A DNA stretch of 64,000 nucleotides from Ignavibacteriales bacterium (lineage in GTDB: Bacteria > Bacteroidota > Ignavibacteria > Ignavibacteriales > Ignavibacteriaceae): positions 1 through 64,000 of the forward strand of contig JAGUYG010000020.1 in assembly GCA_020061465.1 (NCBI GenBank), read 5' to 3'. A program made the position numbers and the translations under genes. Each line of letters begins with the position of its first letter. The stretch's first letter is position 1. Below, piece by piece: positions 26,658-35,710 of the stretch. Under the pieces are notes generated by a model. It was not told where the DNA came from. It saw only the letters and a list, made by a program, of their open reading frames with translations, and did no database searches.

Positions 26658-28475
26658 TTATACTCTTTGATACATCTCATCAATTAAATTTGCGTATCTC
26701 TCTTCGACGAACTTTCGTTTTATCTTCAAACTTGGAGTAATTTCACCTGTTTCAAGCGAGAATTGATGATCGAGAAGAATAAATTTACGGACACGCTCAT
26801 AGTTAGCAAGCTTTTTCTGGATGCCCGACATCTCCTTCTCAATTAAATCATATACTTTATCCGATTTGGCAAGGTCTTCAAGTTTTTCGTAAGGAATATT
26901 ATTTGAATCGGCATATTCTTTTAAGGCTTCAAAATCCGGTACAATCAAGGCGCTTAAAAACATTCGTTTATCGCCGATTAAAACGAATTGATCAATATAC
27001 TTGCTGGAAAGAAATAGATTCTCAATAGGTGTAGGGGCAATGTATTTGCCTGTTGTTGTTTTGAACAGATGCTTTTTACGATCCGTTATAACTAAAAAAC
27101 CGTCGGCATCAAATATTCCGATGTCTCCTGTGTAAAGCCATCCGTCTTTCAGCGCCTCATTAGTTTCTTTTCTGTTCTTGTAATAACCCTGCATAATGTT
27201 CGGTCCTTTTGCAAGTATCTCGCCGTCGGGCGCAATTTTAACCTGAATACCCGGAAAAGGTTTACCGACAGATCCAAATTTATAATCATCGATTCTGTTA
27301 GCGGAAATTACTGGAGAGGATTCAGTTAATCCATAACCTTCCAGAATCAGAATATCGACTGCCTCAAAAAATTCGCCCAATTCACGCGGAAGCGCAGCGC
27401 CGCCGGAAATAAAGAAACGCAAATTACCGCCGGTTTTTTCGCGCAGCTTATGGTAAACAAGCTTATCGGCAAGCTTGTGTTGTGCCGAAAGAATCATCGG
27501 TATGTGTCCGGACTTTTTAGCGGCAGCATATTTTTTACCAACATCTATTGCCCAGAAGAAAATTTTTTGTTTTGAAGCAGGCTGGCTTTCGACGTTCTTA
27601 ATAATCTTGGAATAAATTCTCTCAAATAATCGAGGCACTGAAGTCATAATGGTTGGTTTTACCTCGATTAAATTTTGAGCGACTGTCTCTATGGTTTCGG
27701 CATAGCAAATTGTACCGCCGGATGAAAACGCAGTGTAGTATCCCCCCATCCTCTCGAAGATGTGACATAAAGGTAAAAAGGAAAGGAAGACATCATTATG
27801 ATCAATGGGAAAAGTTCTAAGAGCAGATTGAACATTAGAGATAATATTTTTGTGAGTAAGCATTACACCTTTTGGTTCACCGGTTGTACCCGAAGTATAG
27901 ATGATGGTGCACAGGTCATTTTCATTAATGTTTCTAATAGATTGCTTTATCATATCGGGATTGCTTCTTTGCAGTTCCGTACCTTTCTGCTGCACTTCCA
28001 TAAAAGTATATAATGCATCAATTTCTTCCAGCTTATCTTTTTCGTTGAGAACGATGATGAATTTTAAGTCGCGGCATTTATTTCTAATCTTCAGAACTTT
28101 ATTAAGCTGCAGTTTATTTGAAACAATAACTCCAACAGATTCGGAATTGTTCAAAATAAATTCAACCGATTCGGCAGTGAGCGAAGGGTATAACGGGACA
28201 TCGATACCGCCTAATGACAGAATTGCTAAATCGCTGTAAACCCATTCAGGTCTGTTTTCGGAGATGATCGCTACTTTATCGCCCCGTTTAACACCTAACG
28301 AAGCTAAACCGTAAGCAAATAAATCTGTTTCGATCTTAAGTTCGTCGTATGTAATACCTTCATACTTATCCTTTACTTTTCGCTTGAGGATAAACTTACC
28401 CGTATTTTTTCCGTATTCCTCGGTTAAGAATTCATAAATTTCCGGTATAATTTTACATGCTTTGAGAAGCGCCAT
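26658..28475 (-). CDS. Long-chain fatty-acid--CoA ligase (AMP-forming)
   Basis: 605 residues of the ANL adenylating superfamily. The P-loop-like motif YTSGTTGEPKG is at 193-203, then LPLCHIFERMGG, the adenine-binding GYGLTESSP and the YTGDIG motif. The C-terminal ITDRKKHLFKTTTGKYIAP is the long-chain ACS signature. It activates fatty acids to acyl-CoA via acyl-adenylate, for lipid synthesis or beta-oxidation. No other fatty-acid genes are adjacent. It resembles the FAA/ACSBG-type AMP ligases of Bacteroidota. A GGAGG Shine-Dalgarno lies just before the ATG. The 352-bp region upstream (28476-28827) holds the yceI terminator and otherwise nothing recognisable. Confidence 0.9.
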   Translation of the reverse strand: MALLKACKIIPEIYEFLTEEYGKNTGKFILKRKVKDKYEGITYDELKIETDLFAYGLASLGVKRGDKVAIISENRPEWVYSDLAILSLGGIDVPLYPSLTAESVEFILNNSESVGVIVSNKLQLNKVLKIRNKCRDLKFIIVLNEKDKLEEIDALYTFMEVQQKGTELQRSNPDMIKQSIRNINENDLCTIIYTSGTTGEPKGVMLTHKNIISNVQSALRTFPIDHNDVFLSFLPLCHIFERMGGYYTAFSSGGTICYAETIETVAQNLIEVKPTIMTSVPRLFERIYSKIIKNVESQPASKQKIFFWAIDVGKKYAAAKKSGHIPMILSAQHKLADKLVYHKLREKTGGNLRFFISGGAALPRELGEFFEAVDILILEGYGLTESSPVISANRIDDYKFGSVGKPFPGIQVKIAPDGEILAKGPNIMQGYYKNRKETNEALKDGWLYTGDIGIFDADGFLVITDRKKHLFKTTTGKYIAPTPIENLFLSSKYIDQFVLIGDKRMFLSALIVPDFEALKEYADSNNIPYEKLEDLAKSDKVYDLIEKEMSGIQKKLANYERVRKFILLDHQFSLETGEITPSLKIKRKFVEERYANLIDEMYQRV

Positions 28476-28752
28476 AGTCTCCTCCCTTTATTAATTTAGA
28501 AGCCGATTGTTGAATTTGATTAGTGAGAAGCAGTTCAAAATAATGACTACCATTTTCTTGGCTAAAAAATAATAAAGTTTAGCTTTAGAGCAAATAATAA
28601 ACTGCGGAAAACTTAAACATTTGGGAAAGTTTTGAAAAGATGAAGAAATATGCTTTCACTAAAATAGGGGGAAATAGCTTCTTAGGCGGAGTTTAAAGTA
28701 GAGGTGTTACCGTTTACGCACACTATTAGATTTCGTTAATTCGATTTAAAAT

Positions 28753-28792
28753 AAAAAAACCTTCAGGATTTTCAGCTAACCCCAGAAGGTTT
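28753..28792 (-). terminator. Intrinsic terminator of the YceI operon
   Basis: Stem AAACCTTC (28757-28764) / GAAGGTTT (28785-28792), 20-nt loop, followed on the minus strand by TTTTTTTATTTT. It lies 35 nt downstream of the YceI stop. Confidence 0.8.
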
Positions 28793-28827
28793 AAATTTTA
28801 AGCTCCACCTTTTGGCAATTCTTCTAA

Positions 28828-29475
28828 TTATGATTTTGACGTGTAATTGCTGCCGACCATATTCACTTTAATTTGAATCTTCTCGGCTACTTTTTGACCG
28901 ATAAGCGAATTATTCATTCCGAAGTCCTGCAGATTAATTTCAAACTCGGCGGTAACACCCAGCAGGTCGCCGGGGATACGGGTTTGTGTCTGTTCGCTTT
29001 CATCTAAAAAAGTTAATTGAATATTAGCTGTAATTTCTTTTGTTACGCCGTGTAAAGTAAAGCTGCCAACTACATCCGCTTTAACTTTATTGTCAGCTAA
29101 TGACTGAATATTTTTTAAATTTTTTATTTCGAATGTTATCTCCGGATATTTTTCGGTATTTAACCAGCCTTCTCCTCGTAAATGTTCATCGCGTAAATCA
29201 ATTCCTGTTTTCAGAGAAGCGGCATTGATAACAATTTTTCCATTTAGGTTTTTTGATAAATCTTCAACATTGAGAGTAACCGAACCGGAAATAGCATTCG
29301 TCATTCCATTAATATCTTCAATTGGCATTGAGCTGTAAAACAAAGCCTGATTTCTTCCTCTATCATCTTTAAAATCAAAAGTGTGCGTTCCTTTTGCATT
29401 TACTTTAAATGCTTGTGCAAATGTTATACTTACACTTATAATTAATAGTAGAACTATGTTAGTGAATTTTTTCAT
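28828..29475 (-). CDS. YceI-family periplasmic protein
   Basis: 215 residues with a signal peptide (1-20). The lipocalin-like beta barrel of YceI is visible: GSVTLNVEDLSKNLNGKIVINAASLKTGIDLRDEHLRGEGWLNTEKYPEITFE is the conserved core (R..HL....FF/W...KYP.I.F), followed by a VGSFTLHGVTKEI strand. YceI proteins bind isoprenoid-like lipids in their barrel; the partner here is unknown. The gene overlaps the upstream 91-residue membrane gene by 17 nt, so it is translationally coupled, and it ends in a good terminator. Proteins of this set often occur with cytochrome or respiratory functions. Confidence 0.85.
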   Translation of the reverse strand: MKKFTNIVLLLIISVSITFAQAFKVNAKGTHTFDFKDDRGRNQALFYSSMPIEDINGMTNAISGSVTLNVEDLSKNLNGKIVINAASLKTGIDLRDEHLRGEGWLNTEKYPEITFEIKNLKNIQSLADNKVKADVVGSFTLHGVTKEITANIQLTFLDESEQTQTRIPGDLLGVTAEFEINLQDFGMNNSLIGQKVAEKIQIKVNMVGSNYTSKS

Positions 29476-29734
29476 CTTTTTTCTCCTTCTTTTTGAAATA
29501 ATAAATTAGAACTGTTGAAACGATGATTGTAAAAGCCGAAATAACTAATGTCAGATCAAGACCCCAGATAAATTTTTTCTGCCACTCTTTGTAAGTTGTA
29601 TTAAAAAGTTCATCATGAACGTCAACTAATACCGCGGTTTTGGTGAAGAACTCGCTGCCCGAAACCAGCCAAATTATTGCAGAAGCAAGAATAATTATTG
29701 AACCGAAAATAATTACGAAAGTACTTTTCTTCAT
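29459..29734 (-). CDS. Two-helix membrane protein of unknown function
   Basis: 91 residues with two hydrophobic segments (about 6-24 and 58-78), a periplasm-facing loop of about 30 residues with aromatic and acidic residues, and a basic/acidic C-terminal tail (KKKEKKDEK). Not recognised as a known family. The gene precedes and overlaps the YceI gene by 17 nt; a coupled two-transmembrane partner could anchor or feed the periplasmic protein, but that is inference. Confidence 0.6.
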   Translation of the reverse strand: MKKSTFVIIFGSIIILASAIIWLVSGSEFFTKTAVLVDVHDELFNTTYKEWQKKFIWGLDLTLVISAFTIIVSTVLIYYFKKKEKKDEKIH

Positions 29735-29899
29735 TTTTAAAATGCTCAGTCTTTTGTGTGTTCATAAAATCATTTTTTATTCAAATCCGATCGAAATAAA
29801 TATAATCCAAATATTGGATGGTTCAATATAGAAAGATTGTTAATGCCAAACAATTTATAAATTATAAGTGGTGATACCAATCAATATAAGGGCATTTCT

Positions 29900-30075
29900 A
29901 AAATCTCAAACATCAAATAGCAAATGACAAATAAATTCCAAATTCAAAAAACAAATTTCAAAAAAACCTCAGTTTTGCTTTGTTTTGGTTATTTGAATTT
30001 TGGTTATTGGAGATTATTTGACATTTGTTTTTTGCGATTTGGAGTTTTTAGAAGTTCCGATAATATATTTGATTT
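29900..30075. repeat. CAAAT-type palindromic element, copy a
   Basis: A long imperfect inverted repeat. The left half is a run of CAAAT-like words (CATCAAATAGCAAATGACAAATAAATTCC). The right half, read backward, gives the same words (CCAAATCGCAAAAAACAAATGTCAAAT). Similar sequence recurs at 41285-41400 and 44640-44795. A 63-codon frame across it is only a by-product. The rest of the 495-bp gap 29735-30229 shows no gene; GGAGG before 30230 belongs to the next gene. Confidence 0.6.
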
Positions 30076-30229
30076 TTATTTATTCAAGTCCAAACAGATC
30101 TTTCGCGTAACATAAGCTTTATGACGGTTTTTTTTGCATTTAGAAAGCCTTACTCCTATTTTTCTTCAGTGAATTTTTAACTATCAAAACGAAAAAATAT
30201 TCAAAACATGAATGAATCGGAGGTTTTAG

Positions 30230-31861
30230 ATGTCTAACGCGTATTTCAAAGTACCCTTTCCCGTAAATGAGCCTGTAAAGACTTATCATCAAGGCAGTAA
30301 GGAGAGGGAAGAGATAAAGAAGAAAATAAACGAATTGAAATCACACCAAATCGAAGTGCCGTTGATTATCGGCGGGGAAGAGGTGAAAACCGGAAATACT
30401 GAAGAGATGAGGATTCCACATAATCACAAACACATTTTAGGTGTTTACCATAAAGCAGGTAAAAAGGAAGTAGAGATGGCTATCGAAGCTGCACTTCAAG
30501 CACGAAAAGAATGGTCGGAAATGCCATGGGAACAGAGGGTATCAGTATTTCTTAAAATGGCAGATCTTCTTTCGGGTTCATGGCGTGCAGTAATAAATGC
30601 TGCCACAATGTTAGGTCAATCGAAAGTTGTTCATCAAGCTGAAATTGATTCTGCTTGCGAGTTAATCGATTTCTGGAGATTTAATTCTTATTACATGACC
30701 CAATTAATGGCTGATCAACCATATTCACCCGGCGGTATGTGGAACAGAGTTGAATATCGTCCCTTAGAGGGATTTATTTTTGCAGTCACTCCATTCAACT
30801 TTACTTCTATAGCCGGAAACTTACCGACGGCACCTGCTATGGTTGGCAATGTTGTTCTTTGGAAACCGGCATCGAGTGCAGTTTATTCTGCGTATCATCT
30901 AATGAAACTATTTGAGATTGCGGGACTGCCAAAAGGTGTAATAAATTTTGTTCCGGGGTCGGGTGGACAGGTAGGAAATCCGGTTATGGCAAGTCCCCAC
31001 CTTGCAGGAATTCATTTCACCGGTTCAACGTCAGTATTTCAGGGAATGTGGAAAACAATTGCCGATAATCTTAAAAACATGAAATACTATCCGCGGATTG
31101 TTGGAGAAACCGGCGGTAAAGATTTTATATTCGTTCATAATTCCGCAGATGTTGATACACTTGTTGTTGCTGCAATTCGTGGTGCTTTTGAATATCAAGG
31201 ACAAAAATGTTCTGCAGCTTCAAGGATGTATATTCCAAAATCGAGATGGAATGAATTTAAAGAAAAATATGTGACAGAAGTAAGCAAAATAAAAATGGGT
31301 GATGTGGAAGATTTTACAAATTTTATGTCAGCAGTGATTGATAAGGCAGCATTCCAATCGATAGCAGAATACATTGACTACGCAAAGAATTCGCAAGATG
31401 CCGAAATAATTACCGGCGGAAATTATGAAGATTCGAAAGGATATTTCATAGAACCAATAACAATCGTTACTTCCAATCCAAAATATAAAACGATGGAAGA
31501 AGAAATTTTCGGACCTGTTTTAACAATATACGTTTACGAAGATGAAAAGTTTGATGAAGCGCTTGACTTATGCGATACAACTTCACCTTATGCGCTTACC
31601 GGTGCTGTTTGGGCGCAGGATAGAAACGCCATTATCCAGATGTCAAATAAGCTTCGTAATGCAGCGGGTAATTTTTATATAAACGATAAGCCGACGGCAG
31701 CAGTTGTCGGGCAGCAGCCTTTCGGAGGCGGCAGAGCTTCAGGCACTAACGATAAAGCCGGCAGCGCTATGAATATCATGAGGTGGATGACAGCCAGAAC
31801 AATAAAAGAAACTTTCGACCCGCCGAAGGATTGGCGCTATCCGTTTATGGGTGAGAAATAA
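30230..31861 (+). CDS. pruA: L-glutamate gamma-semialdehyde (P5C) dehydrogenase
   Basis: 543 residues, the single-domain P5C dehydrogenase type (ALDH4A1-like) rather than the bifunctional PutA. Its N-terminus (FPVNEPVKTYHQGSKER) is typical of that branch. The ALDH active-site glutamate motif is VGETGGKDF, and the catalytic cysteine is C327 in QGQKCSAASR. FNFTSIAGNLPTAPA and FTGSTSVFQ are NAD-site segments. It oxidises P5C to glutamate in proline catabolism. No proline dehydrogenase is in the window. A strong GGAGG lies 7 nt before the ATG. Confidence 0.9.
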   Translation: MSNAYFKVPFPVNEPVKTYHQGSKEREEIKKKINELKSHQIEVPLIIGGEEVKTGNTEEMRIPHNHKHILGVYHKAGKKEVEMAIEAALQARKEWSEMPWEQRVSVFLKMADLLSGSWRAVINAATMLGQSKVVHQAEIDSACELIDFWRFNSYYMTQLMADQPYSPGGMWNRVEYRPLEGFIFAVTPFNFTSIAGNLPTAPAMVGNVVLWKPASSAVYSAYHLMKLFEIAGLPKGVINFVPGSGGQVGNPVMASPHLAGIHFTGSTSVFQGMWKTIADNLKNMKYYPRIVGETGGKDFIFVHNSADVDTLVVAAIRGAFEYQGQKCSAASRMYIPKSRWNEFKEKYVTEVSKIKMGDVEDFTNFMSAVIDKAAFQSIAEYIDYAKNSQDAEIITGGNYEDSKGYFIEPITIVTSNPKYKTMEEEIFGPVLTIYVYEDEKFDEALDLCDTTSPYALTGAVWAQDRNAIIQMSNKLRNAAGNFYINDKPTAAVVGQQPFGGGRASGTNDKAGSAMNIMRWMTARTIKETFDPPKDWRYPFMGEK

Positions 31862-31873
31862 TGTTGAAATTTT

Positions 31874-31905
31874 AGAGGCGGAAAATTATCTGCCTCTTAA
31901 TTAAC
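31874..31905 (+). terminator. Weak terminator after pruA
   Basis: AGAGGC (31874-31879) and GCCTCT (31892-31897) form a short stem, followed by TAATTAACC rather than a full T-run. A second, much better hairpin follows at 32058-32088. Confidence 0.5.
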
Positions 31906-31962
31906 CACTTCCAATCAACTAAAATGATGGATGTTTTATTTTTTTTTTGCTTCAATTCTCAG

Positions 31963-32049
31963 CCAATATTTTTATGATATATCTGTAGGTCAACTTGCCA
32001 GGTTGACCAATATTATTTCAGCAATTGCATTTTCCTTGATAACAAAATT
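31963..32049 (-). pseudogene. Ghost of a T9SS gene 3' end plus its downstream palindrome
   Basis: This stretch aligns for about 85 nt with 35900-35990, the 3' end of the T9SS gene 35955-37646 and what follows it. On the minus strand 32013-32042 reads LSRKMQLLK then stop, exactly the C-terminal tail of that protein. Three bases of 30 differ: two are synonymous and one changes TGA to TAA. The downstream palindrome GGTCAACTTGCCAGGTTGACC (31988-32008) is the same as at 35928-35948 with one change. No gene body precedes the tail; upstream in that reading lies the terminator and the lipoprotein gene. Confidence 0.85.
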
Positions 32050-32057
32050 ACTAAATT

Positions 32058-32088
32058 AAAACCGCAGTATTACTGCGGTTTTTTTTAA
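32058..32088 (+). terminator. Strong hairpin with T-run directly before the lipoprotein gene
   Basis: AAACCGCAGTA/TACTGCGGTTT closes around almost no loop (32058-32080), followed by an 8-T run on the plus strand; the minus strand also has a short T-run, so it may work both ways. It ends 21 nt before the ATG of the gene at 32110, leaving room only for the AGGAG Shine-Dalgarno. It may terminate transcripts of pruA or of the ghost end, or act as an attenuator for the genes at 32110-35237. Confidence 0.75.
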
Positions 32089-32109
32089 CCAGGTAGGAGA
32101 CTTCCATTT

Positions 32110-33783
32110 ATGTCGAAATCAGTAACGAATTATTTGAGGTTGCATCTTCTTCTTTCAGTTTTGTGGATACACGGCTGTATTGATATACCCGATGAGGTCA
32201 TTTTGCCACGCTGGGATGTGGAGTTAAACATTCCAATAACAGAAAGATCATATTTCCTGTCTGAGATTCTCGATTCTGCCAGAAATCCGAACATTGATAT
32301 TTTCTCGCAAGTCGGTGTTGCCGACAGTTTATATATGCTTGTTTCAAGCGATATATCCGGTTCTGCTGCCATACAGGATACAATTAAAATACCTGTTCAA
32401 CAAATACCTACCGATTTTGACTTATCAGGTACAGTAACACCCGGTACCCCGATACGCAGAGGATTGGTTTATAACCCCGATCCCGAATTTCATCTGCTAA
32501 AAGCAGAGTTCAAATCCGGAACAATTAATCTTAAATTAAATAATGAATCGTCAGTTCCGGTAAAGTACACATTTGTTCTACCCGGTTTTATAAACCGTAT
32601 TACAAATGCCGTTTTGGAATTAAATGGAACACTAAACCCTAACTCATCCTTTGAAGAGAAGATAAATCTTGCTTTGTACCGTTATGAAGAGAGACCGGTA
32701 CTTGGATTTAATCAGCTTAATCATCCCTATGCTTCACAGGCATCCCCGGGTTTCTTCTTTGTCGGTATTGCAGAAGTCACAGAATCCGGTTTAATCAACT
32801 TTGGTTTTACTTCTGAAATTACTTCTGATGAAATTATCGTAAGTAGAATGGAAGGAAGATTGAAAAGAACGGAGCTTGCACGTCAAATCTTTACTTTTGA
32901 TAACACTTTCGGTCAGGATGTTGGTGATTTTGGCTCAAAAATAAAATTCCAGGAAATAGATTTAAATTTTGCATCAATCACAACTGGTGATTTTGAAGGA
33001 TTAAAGATTATTATTGACTCTTTAATGGTTACCGGTTATGATATACTTCCAAACGGAAACCGCGCAAACACTATACCGCTTTTATTTGATGGGAATCCTT
33101 ATTTAGTGAGAGAAATGGTCGCCGGTGTGCCCATTTCTTTAGTATTTAACGAAACAAATACAAACCTGACAGATTTTTTAACAAGCTTTCCGGATGAAAT
33201 AGAAGTAAGCACTAAATTTGTTATTGATAACGTATCTGCAACTTCAACCGGTGTTGTTTCAAGTGAAGATTCAATACATTATACTATAGATATCCGGGCA
33301 CCGTTAAAAGTTTCACTTAGTGACGCAGGTTATGCAGACACAGTAAAAATTGAAGGTTTGAGTGAAGAAAACCGGAAGGACATTGTAAATGGTAATTCTG
33401 CAAATCTGACTCTTGAACTTGAGAACATGATTCCACTTGGTGTTCTTGCCAAAGTTACCATGCTCGACAAAAATTATGATCCTCTGTTTATTCTGAAGAG
33501 CAGTGATAACAATGTTGTTGGTGATATAATACAGATTGGATCGGCAGCTATAAATAACGAAGGTATACCGATAACACCCGCAACACAAACCACCACCCTT
33601 CTAATGGATAAAGATGACTTCAGAAAATTTGCAGAAACCGAGTATGTGCTTATTGATGTAGCAGTTCGTTCAACCGGTTCAACCGCTACTAATTTTGGTC
33701 CTTTTGTACGGGTTCGTGCAAAAGACTGGGTAAAATTCAAAATATACGGCGGTATTAATTATTACTTAGATTTAGATCGATAA
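32110..33783 (+). CDS. Lipoprotein of unknown function paired with a DUF5723 protein
   Basis: 557 residues. The lipobox LWIHGC gives a lipidated C23. The mature part is all-beta with repeated LEA/immunoglobulin-like strand patterns: VPVKYTFVLPGFIN and NNESSVPV near 150-170, ISLVFNETNTNLTDFL, KVSLSDAGYADT and VTMLDKNYD. No enzymatic motif is seen. The preceding ATG context is AGGAGACTTCC, a good RBS, but a strong terminator-like hairpin lies just upstream. The DUF5723 gene follows after 14 nt. Such lipoprotein/beta-barrel pairs suggest a surface complex; this is inference. Confidence 0.65.
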   Translation: MSKSVTNYLRLHLLLSVLWIHGCIDIPDEVILPRWDVELNIPITERSYFLSEILDSARNPNIDIFSQVGVADSLYMLVSSDISGSAAIQDTIKIPVQQIPTDFDLSGTVTPGTPIRRGLVYNPDPEFHLLKAEFKSGTINLKLNNESSVPVKYTFVLPGFINRITNAVLELNGTLNPNSSFEEKINLALYRYEERPVLGFNQLNHPYASQASPGFFFVGIAEVTESGLINFGFTSEITSDEIIVSRMEGRLKRTELARQIFTFDNTFGQDVGDFGSKIKFQEIDLNFASITTGDFEGLKIIIDSLMVTGYDILPNGNRANTIPLLFDGNPYLVREMVAGVPISLVFNETNTNLTDFLTSFPDEIEVSTKFVIDNVSATSTGVVSSEDSIHYTIDIRAPLKVSLSDAGYADTVKIEGLSEENRKDIVNGNSANLTLELENMIPLGVLAKVTMLDKNYDPLFILKSSDNNVVGDIIQIGSAAINNEGIPITPATQTTTLLMDKDDFRKFAETEYVLIDVAVRSTGSTATNFGPFVRVRAKDWVKFKIYGGINYYLDLDR

Positions 33784-33797
33784 AGAGGAGGAACACA

Positions 33798-35237
33798 ATG
33801 AAATATATTATCTTCTTTTTAATGATTTATTTAACGATTCCTTCTCTTTATGCACAGGGAGGAGGTTCAGTCGGTGCATCAGATGCCCGTTCAACTGCTA
33901 TGGGTAAAACTTACACAGTCACTTCTCGTGGTGTGTATGCTATCGGCAAAAACCCTGCTAATTTAATGCTTAGTAAAGATGGAACTGTACAGTTTGCTAC
34001 ACTACTTCCTATTCCGAACATTAATTTAAGGTCAGGTACTGATTTTATCACTATCAATGATTTCAACTATTTCTTTGGAGGCGTTGAAGAAAACGGCGTT
34101 AAAAAAGGAAGATACTTCGATGATGATGATAAAGAGAGGTTGAATAATATCTTTGAAGGGGGCGGTTTCTTTGTTACCGATGCAGAAGCAATTCTGCTCA
34201 GTGCAACCTATAAAAACAGTGATGATATAGGTGCTTTCGGGTTCAGCATAAGCGACAGATTTGCTTTTAAATTCAACATACCTGAACAGTTGATCAATCT
34301 TGGACTTGAAGGTAACCCAGTCGGTTCAATTTATAATTTTGACGATGCAGATATTAAAGGTTGGTGGCTTAGAGATTATTCGCTAACCTATGCCAGAAGT
34401 TTGAATGAAATAAAACCGGATAACTTCAAAAATCTTTTTGCAGGGATTTCCTTTAAACTGGTACATGGGTTTGCTTACATTGGAACTGAATATGTTAATT
34501 CAAAACTTGAAACCGGGCAGGGGAATGTTCTTTCTGCAACAGGTAATGTTCTTGCTTATTCCGCATTCTCCGAAGCATTTGCAATCAAGTATGGATTTGA
34601 TTCTACCGGTAATGATAAAGAGAGTAGCATTGGTCCATTTCCCACACCTGCAGGAAAGGGATTCGGTATAGATTTGGGTTTTGCCGCAGTTCTTGATGAT
34701 GCTTTTTCATTCGGGCTTGCTATAACAGATATTGGTAGTATTAGCTGGACCGAAAATGCTGCAAAATTTTCTTCTAATAACGCAGTAGTTTTAACTGATA
34801 TTACAAATGCAGAACAGCGGGATTCACTCGTTAATAGTATTACAGGTGATGGGGAATATATTAATAACTTTTCTTCTCCTCTTTCTACCGCACTAAGATT
34901 AGGTGTTGCTTTTCAGCTTGATAAATCCAATATGGTTAGTGATTTTTTAGGTTCACTACTTATTACTTTAGATTACAACCAGGGATTCAATAACCAGCCG
35001 AGAAACAGTACCGTTCCAAGAGTGTCGTTAGGTTTTGAATGGAAACCGGTTAACTGGTCAGCTATCCGTACAGGGTTTTCTTTCGGCGGGAAAGATGCTT
35101 TTGGCTGGGCATTCGGATTAGGTTTTGATGTAGGTGTTTTAGAAATGAATTTTGCAACTTCAGATTTACAATATCTCCTTTCTCTTAACAGTGCCAAGCG
35201 GGTTGCAGTCTCTTTCGGATCACGCTGGATTTTTTAA
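33798..35237 (+). CDS. DUF5723-family outer-membrane beta-barrel protein
   Basis: 479 residues with a signal peptide (1-20). The N-terminal mature stretch SDARSTAMGKTYTVTSRG followed by IGKNPANLM is the PorV/FadL-like entrance motif (small residues, then NPA). The rest is a beta barrel of alternating aromatic and Gly strands, with a barrel-closing C-terminus ending in F (RVAVSFGSRWIF). GAFGFSISDRFAFKF and the SWTE-type strand are typical of DUF5723. Function is unknown. GAGGAGG precedes the start, the best RBS of this region. It is co-transcribed with the lipoprotein upstream. The stop is only about 90 bp before a decayed gene end of the neighbouring cassette. Confidence 0.75.
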   Translation: MKYIIFFLMIYLTIPSLYAQGGGSVGASDARSTAMGKTYTVTSRGVYAIGKNPANLMLSKDGTVQFATLLPIPNINLRSGTDFITINDFNYFFGGVEENGVKKGRYFDDDDKERLNNIFEGGGFFVTDAEAILLSATYKNSDDIGAFGFSISDRFAFKFNIPEQLINLGLEGNPVGSIYNFDDADIKGWWLRDYSLTYARSLNEIKPDNFKNLFAGISFKLVHGFAYIGTEYVNSKLETGQGNVLSATGNVLAYSAFSEAFAIKYGFDSTGNDKESSIGPFPTPAGKGFGIDLGFAAVLDDAFSFGLAITDIGSISWTENAAKFSSNNAVVLTDITNAEQRDSLVNSITGDGEYINNFSSPLSTALRLGVAFQLDKSNMVSDFLGSLLITLDYNQGFNNQPRNSTVPRVSLGFEWKPVNWSAIRTGFSFGGKDAFGWAFGLGFDVGVLEMNFATSDLQYLLSLNSAKRVAVSFGSRWIF

Positions 35238-35324
35238 TTAAGACTAGAAACGAAAGACCGGTTATGGGATGCCCACTTTGGTTTTGAAACGATCCCTTGG
35301 ATAAGCTTCTGTGGGTGAAAGAGT

Positions 35325-35537
35325 AATCGGCAATGTTTTTATACATTACCTTGCCGTTTGGATATTCAAGTTTTAATAAGTCTTTTTCAACTTCTGTTGC
35401 TTTTGGGAATCCATCCCTTTGGGAAATATCCCCACGATTTTTTAACTGCAGAAACTTTTCCTCTTTACCGCCACTAGCAGCTAACTGTCCAAAAGTAAAA
35501 CCACCGACAACAAACAATAAACCCAAAAAGCTTTCAT
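35325..35537 (-). pseudogene. Frameshifted N-terminal fragment of the T9SS gene at 37666-39474
   Basis: The minus strand encodes the first about 70 residues of that gene's product: ...TFGQLAASGGKEEKFLQLK, then LLKLEYPNGKVMYKNIADY, aligned with TYAQLAAGISKEEKLQQLK and LLKLEFPNGKVMHKNIADF. The start ATG at 35537 reads MKAF, then goes out of frame. A T-run one base too short (5 instead of 6) explains this, giving a frameshift inside the signal peptide. The gene stops after codon about 70, where homology ends near the stop of the DUF5723 gene. A longer frame (to 35604) uses an unrelated start and is not a real gene. Confidence 0.85.
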
Positions 35538-35710
35538 CACTTTTTTGCCTCTTTATTAAGTATAGGGAAAGAAATCTACAAAATGTTGTATAACTCATAT
35601 TCAATATTTATTAAGCAAAGTAAATCTGGTTGAGAAGAACGACTCCCCGTAGTTTTTTCTGGAAATGTAAGAATGTTTAGTGGATTGTATGTCCATCCTG
35701 TTTGCAACGC

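Noticed and set aside
29924-30115. A 63-codon frame
   Set aside because: It lies wholly in the CAAAT repeat element and encodes biased Phe/Lys composition without an RBS.
35185-35604. A 139-codon minus-strand frame as a real gene
   Set aside because: Its middle is the N-terminal fragment of the neighbouring T9SS gene in a shifted frame and its end runs into the opposite strand of the DUF5723 gene.
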